Shown piece by piece: positions 44,343 to 53,111 of a DNA stretch of 64,000 nt. The notes beneath the pieces are model-generated. The model saw only the letters and a list, made by a program, of their open reading frames with translations. It did not search any database and was not told the origin of the DNA. Position numbers and translations under genes: made by a program. The stretch lies in contig NZ_QCZH01000002.1 in the NCBI RefSeq assembly GCF_003097655.1, positions 223,299 through 287,298 of the forward strand, in the 5' to 3' direction. The DNA is from Flavobacterium laiguense (GTDB lineage: Bacteria > Bacteroidota > Bacteroidia > Flavobacteriales > Flavobacteriaceae). The number at the start of each line of letters is the position of its first letter. Positions within the stretch are counted from its first letter, which is position 1.

Positions 44343-45662
44343 TTATATTTTTGAAATGTTGAAGGTTTGTGATAGTTGTCCAGTAGCCGAAAGTAATTCG
44401 TAGTATTTTTGAATAACATCTACTTTAGCAATGGTTTCGCTTATTTTTGATTTCAGTTGCTCCACATCGGCTTCCAGTAAATCGTTGGTGTCCGAAAGGC
44501 CGTTGTCGTATTTGTCTTTTACAATTCGGTAATTTTCGGTAGCTTGTTCAACAGCTTGGTTGTAAACGACATTTTGTTTTTGTGCCAAATCATAGTTGGT
44601 AATCGCTTGTTGCACTTGGATTCTGATATTGTCTTTTAATAGTTCTTCCGAGTTTTTTACTTCGAGTGCTTTGCTTTCGGCAATTTTTACGTGAGTACCA
44701 TTTTTTAAAATACCACTGATATCATATGATAAACCCACACCAAAAAACATTGCGTTTTGTAATGTTATAATATTGTTTAGGTTTAATGCGGCATATCCAC
44801 CTACCAAAGCAATATTTGGGTAGTAATCGCCTTTAGCCATGTTAATATTGTCTTGGGTCGCTTTTTCTTGATAGTGTAGCGCTTCTAAATCTTTACGGTT
44901 TTGAAATGCGGGTTGTTCATCAGTAGGGAGAGCATTCTTTGGAAAACCAATTAAATCGCTTTCATTTACCACTAGTTTTGTTTCTGTTGGTAATTTCAAC
45001 AACGTAACCAGATAGTAATTGATTATTGTTTCATTGTTCATGGCTTCATCAAGTGACAACTGAATTTTAGAAGCTTGAAGCTGAGATTTCAATAAATCAT
45101 TTCGCGGAATAATTCCGTTTTTTTCCAAAGCTGTAAAATCAGTTACACGTTGTTGGGCACTTTTTTGATTTTCCTTTAATAGTTCAACGGTTCTTTGCGC
45201 TTTGTACAAATTGGCATAATAGTTTATCACTCTCATGGCCACATCTTCCTTGGTTTTAGAAGCCATTGCGTTTTCGGCTTGAAACAAATTATCCTGAAGC
45301 TTTATACCGTTTTGAATTTTCATTCCAGCAAAAACAGGCATTTTCAAATTGGCTTGTCCGATCAATAGTTGATCCGGTACGGGTAGCGTTTTTGAACCTG
45401 TATTAATTTCTAAATCAATACTTGCTTCTGTTAAATGAAGATATTGTCCCGTAATTTTAAAATCAGGATATTGGTTGTTCTTAACCGATTGTAATTCTTG
45501 CTTTTTGGTTTCTACTTTGGTATTGGCCAATGAAACCTCATTGCTTTTTGTCCAAGCCAGATTTATCGCTTCTTCGAGCTTTAAATTGGTTTTCTCTTGG
45601 GCATTTATGGACGAAATCCCAATAAGGAAACCTCCAAAGAGCATTAAATAACTAACTTTCAT
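44343..45662 (-). CDS. TolC-family outer-membrane channel
   Basis: A 439-residue protein with a signal peptide (MKVSYLMLFGGFLIGISSINAQ) and two OEP repeats rich in helices, for example LEEAINLAWTKSNEVSLANTKVETKKQELQSVKNNQYPD and YPNIALVGGYAALNLNN. It forms the outer channel of the pump. The start lies 11 bases inside the end of tetR, so the two are coupled. Length and heptad pattern are normal for the family. Confidence 0.92.
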   Translation of the reverse strand: MKVSYLMLFGGFLIGISSINAQEKTNLKLEEAINLAWTKSNEVSLANTKVETKKQELQSVKNNQYPDFKITGQYLHLTEASIDLEINTGSKTLPVPDQLLIGQANLKMPVFAGMKIQNGIKLQDNLFQAENAMASKTKEDVAMRVINYYANLYKAQRTVELLKENQKSAQQRVTDFTALEKNGIIPRNDLLKSQLQASKIQLSLDEAMNNETIINYYLVTLLKLPTETKLVVNESDLIGFPKNALPTDEQPAFQNRKDLEALHYQEKATQDNINMAKGDYYPNIALVGGYAALNLNNIITLQNAMFFGVGLSYDISGILKNGTHVKIAESKALEVKNSEELLKDNIRIQVQQAITNYDLAQKQNVVYNQAVEQATENYRIVKDKYDNGLSDTNDLLEADVEQLKSKISETIAKVDVIQKYYELLSATGQLSQTFNISKI

Positions 45663-46278
45663 ATGTCAAGAGGGCTTTAATGGTTTGTTGAATGTGCATT
45701 GTTAAAGTTGTTTTTATGTAGGTATTGTATTTTTCTTCGGTATTCAAGTGTAATAGATTTTCGTAAAAAGGTCTATTCATATGAAAATGAAAATAAGTCC
45801 CAAGAATGGTTGGTGTGATTAGCGGAACAATAATGTCTTTTTTGAAAATTCCTTTTTCTTGACCTTCTTTAATAATAGTTTCTAACGATTTTAGATTCCC
45901 CTTTTTTAATTCTGTAAATGCTTCAAGGTTAAGATCTCTTTTTTTAGAAGAAAATTCGAAGTGTAAAATTTTGTAAATACATCTATTGCTATTGATTCTA
46001 CTGATATAAAGGGCAATAAGCTTATTTATTTTTTCAATAGGATTCAAATCTTCCAGAATTAAATTATCCAATTGTAATTTAATATCTGAGGCACGGTACA
46101 CAATAAGGGATTCTAATAATTGTTCTTTAGACCCAAAATAATAGGATATCATGGCGATATTTATTTTGGCTTCTTTGGCAATGTCTCTTATCGAAGTGCC
46201 ATCAAAACCTTTTTCTGCAAATAGCGCTTCGGCTACCTGTAGAATTTGAATTTGCTTGTCGTTAAAGTCAGTTTTCAA
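45652..46278 (-). CDS. TetR-family repressor of the efflux operon
   Basis: A 208-residue regulator. The helix-turn-helix lies at about residues 27-47 (TSIRDIAKEAKINIAMISYY, then FGSKEQLLESL), in the usual TetR place; the ligand-binding part follows. It is the first gene of the operon and overlaps tolC by 11 bases. Two palindromes upstream are probable operators, so it likely represses itself and the pump until a drug binds. Confidence 0.92.
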   Translation of the reverse strand: MKTDFNDKQIQILQVAEALFAEKGFDGTSIRDIAKEAKINIAMISYYFGSKEQLLESLIVYRASDIKLQLDNLILEDLNPIEKINKLIALYISRINSNRCIYKILHFEFSSKKRDLNLEAFTELKKGNLKSLETIIKEGQEKGIFKKDIIVPLITPTILGTYFHFHMNRPFYENLLHLNTEEKYNTYIKTTLTMHIQQTIKALLTYES

Positions 46279-46305
46279 TGCTGCGTTTTTTAATTCGAAG
46301 CGAAA

Positions 46306-46340
46306 TTAAACAACTGTTTAAATTAAACGATTGTTTAATT
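46306..46340. promoter_or_regulatory. Two TetR-type palindromic operators
   Basis: TTAAAC-AACT-GTTTAA (46306-46321) and AATTAAAC-GATT-GTTTAATT (46321-46340) share the half-site TTAAAC and lie with centres about 17 bp apart, 28-62 bases before the tetR start codon. This placing suits an autoregulated TetR promoter. Confidence 0.65.
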
Positions 46341-46493
46341 TTATTTTAACTTTTCTTTAACAATTGGTAATATGCTCATTTATTTTTTAAAGAGAGTTTT
46401 TGATTTCCAAAGTCTTAAAATATAAAAACAAATTTTAATTTGTAAATGATTGAAATTTAAGCAATTGTAGGATATTGATTGAATGCCTTTTTT

Positions 46494-46501
46494 TATATTT
46501 G
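46494..46501 (+). promoter_or_regulatory. -7 promoter element of the phosphatidyltransferase gene
   Basis: TATATTTG matches TAnnTTTG and lies 31 bases before the start codon at 46532. The -33 region is poor (ATTG near 46464). Confidence 0.4.
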
Positions 46502-46531
46502 TTTACTAATTGATTGCTAAAAAAATAATGC

Positions 46532-47104
46532 ATGTATAAACGGAGTCATTATATTGTTAATGGAATTACTTTGTATCGCATTATTGCTGCACCGATATTA
46601 TTGGTTTTAATTTTTACAAAGCAATTTGATATATTCAAATGGCTACTTCCACTTAGTTTTTTTACGGACTTGATTGATGGATATCTCGCCAGAAAATACA
46701 AAGTTGTCAGTATTATAGGGGCTCGTCTCGATTCTATTGGCGATGATCTAACGGTGTTTGCCGCTATAATAGGTTTGTTCGTTTTTGAATCCGAATTTGT
46801 TCGTAAGGAGTTTATGATTTTTATTATTCTCTTTTCACTTTTTGTTGTTCAAACTACATTTGCGTTGGTTCGTTACAAGAAAATCTCAAGTTTTCATACT
46901 TACCTTGCCAAATCGGCTGCCATATTGCAGGGATTATTTTTTATTTTGATTTTTCTTTTACCGGAACCTTTGTGTTTTTTATTTTATTTAGCTGCTGTTG
47001 TTACAGGCATCGAACTCCTAGAAGAAATTATACTGGTAGCGTTACTTCCGAAATGGGAAGCAAATGTAAAGGGATTATTTTGGGTTTTGAAAAGAGAAAA
47101 ATAA
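46532..47104 (+). CDS. CDP-alcohol phosphatidyltransferase family protein
   Basis: A 190-residue inner-membrane enzyme. The catalytic signature is visible in full as DGYLAR at about residue 48, then GARLDS and GDD, i.e. D-x2-D-G-x2-A-R-x8-G-x3-D-x3-D. Several membrane segments follow (LFSLFVVQTTFALV, LQGLFFILIFLLPEPLCFLFYL). The family makes phospholipid headgroups by transfer of a CDP-linked lipid to an alcohol; the exact product cannot be told. It starts at ATG 46532; an ATG at 46528 runs into an immediate stop. Confidence 0.88.
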   Translation: MYKRSHYIVNGITLYRIIAAPILLVLIFTKQFDIFKWLLPLSFFTDLIDGYLARKYKVVSIIGARLDSIGDDLTVFAAIIGLFVFESEFVRKEFMIFIILFSLFVVQTTFALVRYKKISSFHTYLAKSAAILQGLFFILIFLLPEPLCFLFYLAAVVTGIELLEEIILVALLPKWEANVKGLFWVLKREK

Positions 47105-47105
47105 A

Positions 47106-47172
47106 ATCAAACCCAACCAAAATGAAGTTTCGCAGAAACGATTCATATGAAAGCTGGGTTCATTTTTTGTAA
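47106..47172 (+). terminator. Possible terminator after the phosphatidyltransferase gene
   Basis: CCCA / TGGG outer arms enclose ATGAA-GTTTC / GAAAC-TTCAT pairs, followed by a six-base T-run at 47164. The stem is imperfect. Confidence 0.4.
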
Positions 47173-47173
47173 T

Positions 47174-47626
47174 TTATCGAATGACTTTTTTCAAACAAAC
47201 ACTAGTTGCAATAGTTTCATATTGACCATAATTTGGTATTATTTCATAACCCGATTTGTGATACAATGCTATGGCTTCGGGATTGTTTTTCCCAGTTTCT
47301 AAAACGCAGTTTATATAATCGAACTCGCTTGCCCATATTTCCAATTCTTTCAGAACTGTACTGGCAATTCCTTTCCCTCGAAAATCTGGATGAACAAACA
47401 TTCTTTTTATTTCAACCGTATTCGAATCCAATTTCTTGAAAGCACCACAACCAATCGCAACATCATCCTGATAACAAATGACAACGTGATTGATTTTATC
47501 AAGTGTGTTATGCTGAGCATAGAAATCATGATCTTCGCCATCTTTTATTCTCAAAACTTCATCGAGTAAAACGACAAGTTTCTGAAAATCTATGTTTTCG
47601 GAGGTTGTTCTTATTGTTGTTGTCAT
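47174..47626 (-). CDS. GNAT acetyltransferase at the end of the trp operon
   Basis: A 150-residue N-acetyltransferase with motif A KRMFVHPDFRGKGIASTVLKELEIWA (acetyl-CoA loop RGKGIA) and a C-terminal CVLETGKNNPEAIALYHKSGY. It lies 23 bases after trpA on the same strand, so it is probably co-transcribed, though its substrate is unknown. Confidence 0.87.
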   Translation of the reverse strand: MTTTIRTTSENIDFQKLVVLLDEVLRIKDGEDHDFYAQHNTLDKINHVVICYQDDVAIGCGAFKKLDSNTVEIKRMFVHPDFRGKGIASTVLKELEIWASEFDYINCVLETGKNNPEAIALYHKSGYEIIPNYGQYETIATSVCLKKVIR

Positions 47627-47649
47627 GTCGTTTTACTTGTAAAGTTAAA

Positions 47650-48411
47650 CTATCGAATCGCTTTCACAAACTCTCCAATTTTCCCAATTCCATTGGCTGT
47701 CAAATGCGTGATAAAAGCACTTCCAATAATGGCTCCTTTGGCAAACTGAGTCGCTTGATTGAAGGTTTCGGCATTATTAATTCCAAAACCAACGACTTGA
47801 GGATTTTTCAGATTCATGTCGGCAATGCGTTTGAAATACGTTTCTTGTGTGTTTCCAAAACCAGATTGTGAACCAGTGACACTCGCCGAACTCACCATAT
47901 AGATAAATCCATCTGAAACACTGTCAATAAAACGAATGCGTTCTTCTGAAGTTTGAGGTGTAATCAAGAAAATATTGATTAATCCGTATTTGTCGAAAGT
48001 GGCTTTGTATTGTTCCGCATATACATCTACGGGAAGATCGGGAATGATTAGACCATCGATTCCAATTTCGGCACATTTTTTGCAAAAATTCTCTACTCCG
48101 TATTGCAACATCGGGTTGAAATACCCCATAATCACCAACGGAATGGTTACGCTTTGGCGAATGTCTTTCAACTGGTCAAACAAGATTTGTGTTGTCATTC
48201 CGTTATGCAAAGCTTGGGTCGAACTGGCTTGAATAGTTGGTCCATCGGCCAAGGGATCACTAAAAGGCAGCCCAATTTCGATCATATCGACACCGCTTTT
48301 TTCTAAATCCTGAATGATTTGCACGGTGTCATTTAAGTTGGGATATCCAGCTGAAAAATAGATGGAAAGTATTTTTTTGTCTTCTTGTAATTTTTGATTT
48401 ATTCGGTTCAT
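47650..48411 (-). CDS. trpA: Tryptophan synthase alpha chain
   Basis: A 253-residue TIM barrel. The catalytic Glu lies in MIEIGLPFSDPLADGPTIQASS and Asp in GLIIPDLPVD; GFIYMVSSASVTG and VGFGINNAETF bind the phosphate. It cleaves indole-3-glycerol phosphate to indole and glyceraldehyde-3P and passes indole to TrpB. Unusually, three unrelated genes separate it from trpB; normally they are adjacent. Length is normal for the family (about 255-270). Confidence 0.95.
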   Translation of the reverse strand: MNRINQKLQEDKKILSIYFSAGYPNLNDTVQIIQDLEKSGVDMIEIGLPFSDPLADGPTIQASSTQALHNGMTTQILFDQLKDIRQSVTIPLVIMGYFNPMLQYGVENFCKKCAEIGIDGLIIPDLPVDVYAEQYKATFDKYGLINIFLITPQTSEERIRFIDSVSDGFIYMVSSASVTGSQSGFGNTQETYFKRIADMNLKNPQVVGFGINNAETFNQATQFAKGAIIGSAFITHLTANGIGKIGEFVKAIR

Positions 48412-48454
48412 TTTATATGTTTTTTATAATGTCTTTTTATGTTTTTGAAATACT

Positions 48455-49192
48455 TTAATCATTTAGTATTTTACTGGTCCAATCATTATCTTGCTTTTCT
48501 ACGAGCAATAATCCAGAACCCGAATCTCCCATTTGAGCAATCAATTCTCCCTTGTTATTCCAAAAAGCAGAGAGACCGCCTGATGGACTTCCGTAAGAGT
48601 CTCCTCCAAAATTAGCCATCAGCACATTCATTTGGTATTGGGAAGCATAACTTTGTAAGGATTGATGCGCTTGTGGAATCCCGTTTGGCGAAAAGAAAAT
48701 ACTGGCTATATAAGTTGAACTATTGTTTTTACATGCATTTTCTGGATGTTTTGGATGATCAATATCGGCACAAATAGCACAAGAAATTCTTTCGTTTTCT
48801 ATTTCGATTATGGGATTGTAATCGAAAGAAGATTGATAGTAAACCTCTTCTCCAGTATGAAGAAATTGTTTGGTGTATAGGGAAACAGTATCGTTTGGGG
48901 CAATACAAAATTCGCCCAAAAGCAAGTCTGATTCTATGCGTATTGGAGCTCCTGCGATTATGGTAATATTATATTCGGTGGCTAATTTTTTTAAATGATT
49001 CAATCGAGTATCATTTTCATTAAAAGCCAATCGAGCGGCATCTTCTCTTTCATAACCAGTAATCGACAGCTCTGGAAACACGATTAATTGGGCACCATTG
49101 GCGGAAGCTAATTTCACAAGACGATAATGATCCAATAGATTGGCATCGATATCTCCACGCTTCGGTTTGGTTTGAGCGGCAGCTAAAATCAT
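48455..49192 (-). CDS. Carbon-nitrogen hydrolase (nitrilase superfamily)
   Basis: A 245-residue amidase-like protein. The catalytic triad is visible: Glu in VFPELSITGY, Lys in LYTKQFLHTGEE, and Cys in SCAICADIDHP. Family members hydrolyse amides or nitriles, e.g. omega-amidase or carbamoylputrescine amidase; the substrate is unknown. It lies between a gamma-glutamylcyclotransferase-like gene and trpA, in the same direction, with gaps of about 30-45 bases. Confidence 0.9.
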   Translation of the reverse strand: MILAAAQTKPKRGDIDANLLDHYRLVKLASANGAQLIVFPELSITGYEREDAARLAFNENDTRLNHLKKLATEYNITIIAGAPIRIESDLLLGEFCIAPNDTVSLYTKQFLHTGEEVYYQSSFDYNPIIEIENERISCAICADIDHPKHPENACKNNSSTYIASIFFSPNGIPQAHQSLQSYASQYQMNVLMANFGGDSYGSPSGGLSAFWNNKGELIAQMGDSGSGLLLVEKQDNDWTSKILND

Positions 49193-49220
49193 TTTTTTTC
49201 TTTATTTAGAATACTAATTA

Positions 49221-49541
49221 TTAAACTCTGGTGCTATAAGCCCATACCTTTTCATTGGATTGCAAATGCACTTCAACCCTTTTGTAATGCAATCCTTCGT
49301 ACAGATCCGTTTGATGAAGATCGTTTGACGTGATTTGATAAACAATGCCGCTAATGGTATCTTCTGGATTTTGCGTTTCAGTTATAATCGGGTAGTGTAC
49401 TAATCCAAATTCTTCTTCGATTTGAATTTTATTTAACTTATAACCAATTAATGTTTCGGGAGTTCCTTGAAGAATACGTCCAAAAAGGTTTTCTTGTATG
49501 TCCTCATTTTGCAGGGTGCCGTAAGTAAATAATTTTTGCAT
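49221..49541 (-). CDS. Gamma-glutamylcyclotransferase-like (AIG2-like) protein
   Basis: A 106-residue protein from the ATG at 49541 (MQKLFTYGTLQNEDIQENLFG); an earlier start would add ten residues without family similarity. The YGTL(Q) phosphate-like loop and the Glu in DLYEGLHYKRVEV are the conserved marks of the GGCT-like fold. Members cyclise gamma-glutamyl amines or amino acids to 5-oxoproline, but many are uncharacterised. Flanked by LysE and nitrilase genes. Confidence 0.82.
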   Translation of the reverse strand: MQKLFTYGTLQNEDIQENLFGRILQGTPETLIGYKLNKIQIEEEFGLVHYPIITETQNPEDTISGIVYQITSNDLHQTDLYEGLHYKRVEVHLQSNEKVWAYSTRV

Positions 49542-49592
49542 AGATTCTAATTTTGGAAATGTTAATTGCACTTAATTTAAAATAATCTTTTT

Positions 49593-50228
49593 CTAGTTTT
49601 TTCCTGATAAAGCCACTTTTATTCCAAGTGCTATCAAAACTGCTCCACACGTTTTGTTAATATAATTGGAAAGCGTTTTATTGTGCTTCAATTTTGAAAA
49701 AAGGAATGAAGCAAAGTTTGCCAAAATTAGACACCATATTGTTCCAGTTATGGTAAATGTTATTCCAAGTTTTAAGAACGGTAAAACGGTATTTGAAACA
49801 CTAGAGTCAATAAACTGTGGAAGAAACGAAATAAAAAACAAGGCTACTTTTGGGTTTAGTACATTGGTTATTACGCCATCTCTATAAATCTTTTTCAGGT
49901 TTATTGTTTTTTCCGCAAATGAAACATCGGTATTGAGGCTCGTTTTATCTGTTAGCATTTGGTAGCCAATATATAATAAGTAGGCTGCACCGGCATATTT
50001 AATAATGCTAAAAACCAATATGGATTTGGCAATAATCATTGAAAGACCAAAAGCAGCAAGAGTTGTATGTATCAGGGATCCTGTTGCAATACCCAATACA
50101 GACATAAATCCTGCTTTTTTTCCTTGAGCCATACTTCTGCTTATTATAAAAATAGTATCATTACCTGGAGTGATATTCAAAAGAATTCCAGTTAAGATAA
50201 AGGTCTCATAATGAATAATTCCTGTCAT
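49593..50228 (-). CDS. LysE-family amino-acid exporter
   Basis: A 211-residue inner-membrane protein with about six segments. The family start GILLNITPGNDTIFIISRSMAQGKKAG (PGPD-type loop, here PGND) and SVLGIATGSLIHTTLAAFGLS are present. The family exports amino acids and homoserine lactones (RhtB group). Location inside the trp operon raises the possibility that it exports tryptophan or a precursor, but nothing in the sequence shows this. Confidence 0.88.
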   Translation of the reverse strand: MTGIIHYETFILTGILLNITPGNDTIFIISRSMAQGKKAGFMSVLGIATGSLIHTTLAAFGLSMIIAKSILVFSIIKYAGAAYLLYIGYQMLTDKTSLNTDVSFAEKTINLKKIYRDGVITNVLNPKVALFFISFLPQFIDSSVSNTVLPFLKLGITFTITGTIWCLILANFASFLFSKLKHNKTLSNYINKTCGAVLIALGIKVALSGKN

Positions 50229-50289
50229 ATTTTTTAGTTTTTAATTAGCTTCTTAATTCCCTTTCGATTCTTTGTTATTTCGAGAGTGC

Positions 50290-50382
50290 GCGTTAGGGAT
50301 AGAAGTGGAAATCCTTTTTTGCCTAGCTTTTTTTGCTAGGTAAAAAAGATTGCAACGAATAGCCCGACCCTTGTGGTAACGC
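50290..50382. repeat. Palindromic element between trpB and LysE
   Basis: A 93-bp stretch with outer GCGTTA / TAACGC (50290-50295, 50377-50382) and an inner stem TTTTTTGCCTAGC / GCTAGG-TAAAAAA (50315-50347). It ends five bases before the trpB stop codon. I recall similar text between genes of other Flavobacterium genomes, which suggests a dispersed repeat, but cannot verify it here. Confidence 0.5.
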
Positions 50383-50386
50383 CCAA

Positions 50387-51568
50387 CTACAGTTTGAAAT
50401 AATCAATATACGTATTCAAATCCTTGTCGCCACGCCCCGAAAGGCAGATGACTACAACATCGGTTGGTTTGAATTTTCTTTCTTTTAGAACGGCCAATGC
50501 GTGCGAGGATTCGATGGCTGGAATGATGCCTTCGAGTTGGCATAATTCAAGACCGGATTCCATCGCATCATCATCGGTTACGGAATAGAATTCGGCACGA
50601 CCCGTTTGTGCCAAGTGGGCGTGCATTGGCCCTACACCTGGGTAATCGAGTCCAGCCGAAATGGAATATGGCTCGGTTATTTGCCCATCAGGTGTTTGCA
50701 TCAATAGGGTTTTGCAACCGTGAATGATACCCACTTTCCCGAGTTTGCTGGTGGCAGCACTGTGTCCGCTATTGACCCCTTTTCCGGCGGCTTCGACAGC
50801 TATGATGCCTACTTGGTCTTGGTCTAAAAAATGATAAAATGTTCCAGCGGCATTGCTTCCTCCTCCAATGCAGGCGACTACAAAATCAGGGTTTTCACGA
50901 CCTTCTTTTTCCTGTAATTGCCATTTGATTTCTTCGGAAATGATGCTTTGAAAACGGGTTACCATATCGGGATAAGGATGTGGGCCTATGGCGGAACCAA
51001 TGATATAATGGGTGTCAACAGGGTTGTTAATCCAATCACGAATGGCTTCGTTGGTGGCGTCCTTCAAGGTTCGAGATCCAGAAAGTGCTGGACGCACGGA
51101 GGCTCCAAGCATTTTCATACGGGCTACATTGGGCGCTTGACGCTCGATGTCGATTTCGCCCATATATACGATGCACTCCAGTCCCATCAATGCGCAAACG
51201 GTTGCTGTGGCCACACCGTGCTGACCCGCACCAGTTTCGGCAATGATGCGTTTTTTGCCTAGTTTTTTTGCCACTAATATCTGACCAATGGTGTTGTTGA
51301 TTTTGTGCGCGCCAGTATGGTTGAGGTCTTCTCTTTTTAGATAGATTTTAGTTTCGTATTTTTCAGATAGCCTTTTGGCAAAATACAAAGGACTTGGACG
51401 ACCTACATAATCTTTGAGTAGTTGATCAAATTCTTTGATAAAATCGGGTTCGGCAGTAATTTTTAAATACTGTTGGCGTAATTCTTCTACATTTGGGTAT
51501 AACATTTCGGGAATGTAGGCTCCTCCAAATTCGCCGTAATAGCCTTTTTCGTTGACATTGTATGACAT
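50387..51568 (-). CDS. trpB: Tryptophan synthase beta chain
   Basis: A 393-residue PLP enzyme. The PLP-binding Lys is in [15 protein letters not shown], and GGGSNAAG binds the cofactor phosphate; AETGAGQHG and [11 protein letters not shown] are further family blocks. It joins indole with serine to form tryptophan. Full length. The next gene upstream is trpF (15 bases apart); trpA lies four genes downstream. Confidence 0.96.
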   Translation of the reverse strand: MSYNVNEKGYYGEFGGAYIPEMLYPNVEELRQQYLKITAEPDFIKEFDQLLKDYVGRPSPLYFAKRLSEKYETKIYLKREDLNHTGAHKINNTIGQILVAKKLGKKRIIAETGAGQHGVATATVCALMGLECIVYMGEIDIERQAPNVARMKMLGASVRPALSGSRTLKDATNEAIRDWINNPVDTHYIIGSAIGPHPYPDMVTRFQSIISEEIKWQLQEKEGRENPDFVVACIGGGSNAAGTFYHFLDQDQVGIIAVEAAGKGVNSGHSAATSKLGKVGIIHGCKTLLMQTPDGQITEPYSISAGLDYPGVGPMHAHLAQTGRAEFYSVTDDDAMESGLELCQLEGIIPAIESSHALAVLKERKFKPTDVVVICLSGRGDKDLNTYIDYFKL

Positions 51569-51583
51569 GATTTTTGTTTTTTA

Positions 51584-52213
51584 TTAGTTTTCCGTAGAGA
51601 CGCGATAAATCGCGTCTGTACATAATGATGTGTTTTTTAATCCGGGTTCTATTTCAAATTTGCTATTTATATCGATGGCATAAAGAGGTAAATTAGTTTT
51701 CGAAATTTCCTTTATGGAATCCAATTCCTCGATTCCAATTCCTCCGCTAAGGAAGAACGGTTTTGTGGATGGGTACTTTTCTAATATTCTCCAGTCGAAA
51801 GTCGTTCCGTTCCCGCCTGGTAATTTGCCTTTGGTGTCAAAAAGGAAATAATCACAAACGGATTCGTAGGGTTTTAAAATGCTAAAATCAAAATTTTCGT
51901 CAGCCGAAAACACTTTGAAGATTTCAATCGAAGGGTCAATTTTAGTTTTTAATTCCGAACAAAATGCAACGGATTCCTGACCGTGTAATTGAATGGCTTG
52001 TAAATCGTACTTCGCTATTTTTTCTTCAATTACAGGAATACTTTCATTGACGAAAACCCCTACTTTTTTAATTGACTTTGGTAAATCGGGCATGACTCCA
52101 TCAAAATACCGAGCCGATTTCTCCCAAAATATAAATCCCATATAATCGGGTAGGAGCGAGCCTACTTCGAGTATATTGTTGGGGTATTTCATGCCGCAGA
52201 TTTTGAGTTTCAT
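51584..52213 (-). CDS. trpF: Phosphoribosylanthranilate isomerase
   Basis: A 209-residue TIM barrel starting KLKICGMKY, the conserved KICG motif with the catalytic Cys, and carrying AIQLHGQES, FLFDTKG and FFLSGGIGIEE (phosphate binding and Asp). It converts phosphoribosyl-anthranilate into its carboxyphenylamino-deoxyribulose form. It precedes trpB by 15 bases. A palindromic repeat separates it from trpC. Confidence 0.95.
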   Translation of the reverse strand: MKLKICGMKYPNNILEVGSLLPDYMGFIFWEKSARYFDGVMPDLPKSIKKVGVFVNESIPVIEEKIAKYDLQAIQLHGQESVAFCSELKTKIDPSIEIFKVFSADENFDFSILKPYESVCDYFLFDTKGKLPGGNGTTFDWRILEKYPSTKPFFLSGGIGIEELDSIKEISKTNLPLYAIDINSKFEIEPGLKNTSLCTDAIYRVSTEN

Positions 52214-52227
52214 AGTGTGTTGTTTTC

Positions 52228-52260
52228 AACCCTCCGAGGGTTTAGAACCCTCGGAGGGTT
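52228..52260. repeat. Palindromic repeat between trpF and trpC
   Basis: AACCCTCCGAGGG (52228-52240) pairs with CCCTCGGAGGGTT (52248-52260), a 13-bp perfect arm. It abuts the end of trpC (stop at 52264). Such a GC-rich palindrome in AT-rich DNA resembles a REP-type repeat. Confidence 0.65.
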
Positions 52261-52263
52261 GGG

Positions 52264-53043
52264 TTATAGTTGAGCAATAAATTCCTTCGCTGCTTTGCCC
52301 GCATTATCGGTTTTCATGAAGTTTTCCCCAATCAAAAATCCTTTGTATCCATAAGGCTTTAGTTCGTTGATGGCTTCAATGGAACTTATCCCGCTTTCGG
52401 AAACTTTTACAAATTCATTAGGAATTTTTGAAGCTAATTCTTTGCTGAAATCCAAGCTTACTTCAAAGGTTTTTAGGTTTCTATTGTTGACACCAATCAT
52501 ATCTAGTGTAGGCATGATTGATTTTTCTAATTCCTCTAAATTATGTACTTCCAACAAAACTTCCAATCCCAAACTTTGGGCAAATTCGGATAACGATTTG
52601 ATTTCCTCTCTTGTTAAAACGGCTGCGATAAGCAAAATCAAATCGGCTCCATGGGCTTTGGCTTCCAGTATTTGGTATTCATCTACAATAAATTCTTTTC
52701 GCAAAAGCGGAAGGTGCACTGAGGCTCTTGCCAAAAGTAAGTCGTCCAATGAACCACCGAAATACTTCCCATCCGTCAAAACCGAAATACCACAAGCACC
52801 AGCATTTTCGTATCCTTTGACAACTTCTTCAACAGTGAAATTTTGGTTGATTATGGATCTGGAAGGCGAACGGCGTTTGTGTTCTGCAATGATTCCAGTG
52901 TTACTGTTTTTTAAATTATGGCTTAAGGAAATGGTTTCTTTCCCAAAGAAAACCGAAGCTTCCAATTGCGAAACAGGAATGATGGATTTCTTGAGAACCA
53001 CTTCTCTTTTTTTGTCAACTATGATTTTATCTAGTATGTTCAT
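52264..53043 (-). CDS. trpC: Indole-3-glycerol phosphate synthase
   Basis: A 259-residue TIM barrel with the catalytic Lys in AEHKRRSPSRS, LRKEFIVDEYQI, LLIAAVL, and IGVNNRNLKTFEV; the C-terminal GFLIGENFMK binds phosphate. It closes the indole ring and releases carbon dioxide. Separate from trpF (not fused as in E. coli). The trpD gene lies 68 bases upstream. Confidence 0.95.
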   Translation of the reverse strand: MNILDKIIVDKKREVVLKKSIIPVSQLEASVFFGKETISLSHNLKNSNTGIIAEHKRRSPSRSIINQNFTVEEVVKGYENAGACGISVLTDGKYFGGSLDDLLLARASVHLPLLRKEFIVDEYQILEAKAHGADLILLIAAVLTREEIKSLSEFAQSLGLEVLLEVHNLEELEKSIMPTLDMIGVNNRNLKTFEVSLDFSKELASKIPNEFVKVSESGISSIEAINELKPYGYKGFLIGENFMKTDNAGKAAKEFIAQL

Positions 53044-53111
53044 TCTGTATTATTTTGTCACAAAACCACAAAAAAATAATTCGTGCTAATTTGTGAAATT
53101 CGTGTTCTATT

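Noticed and set aside
46528..46539. ATG at 46528 as start of the phosphatidyltransferase gene
   Set aside because: It reads ATG CAT GTA TAA, a stop after three codons; the ATG at 46532 is in the correct frame.
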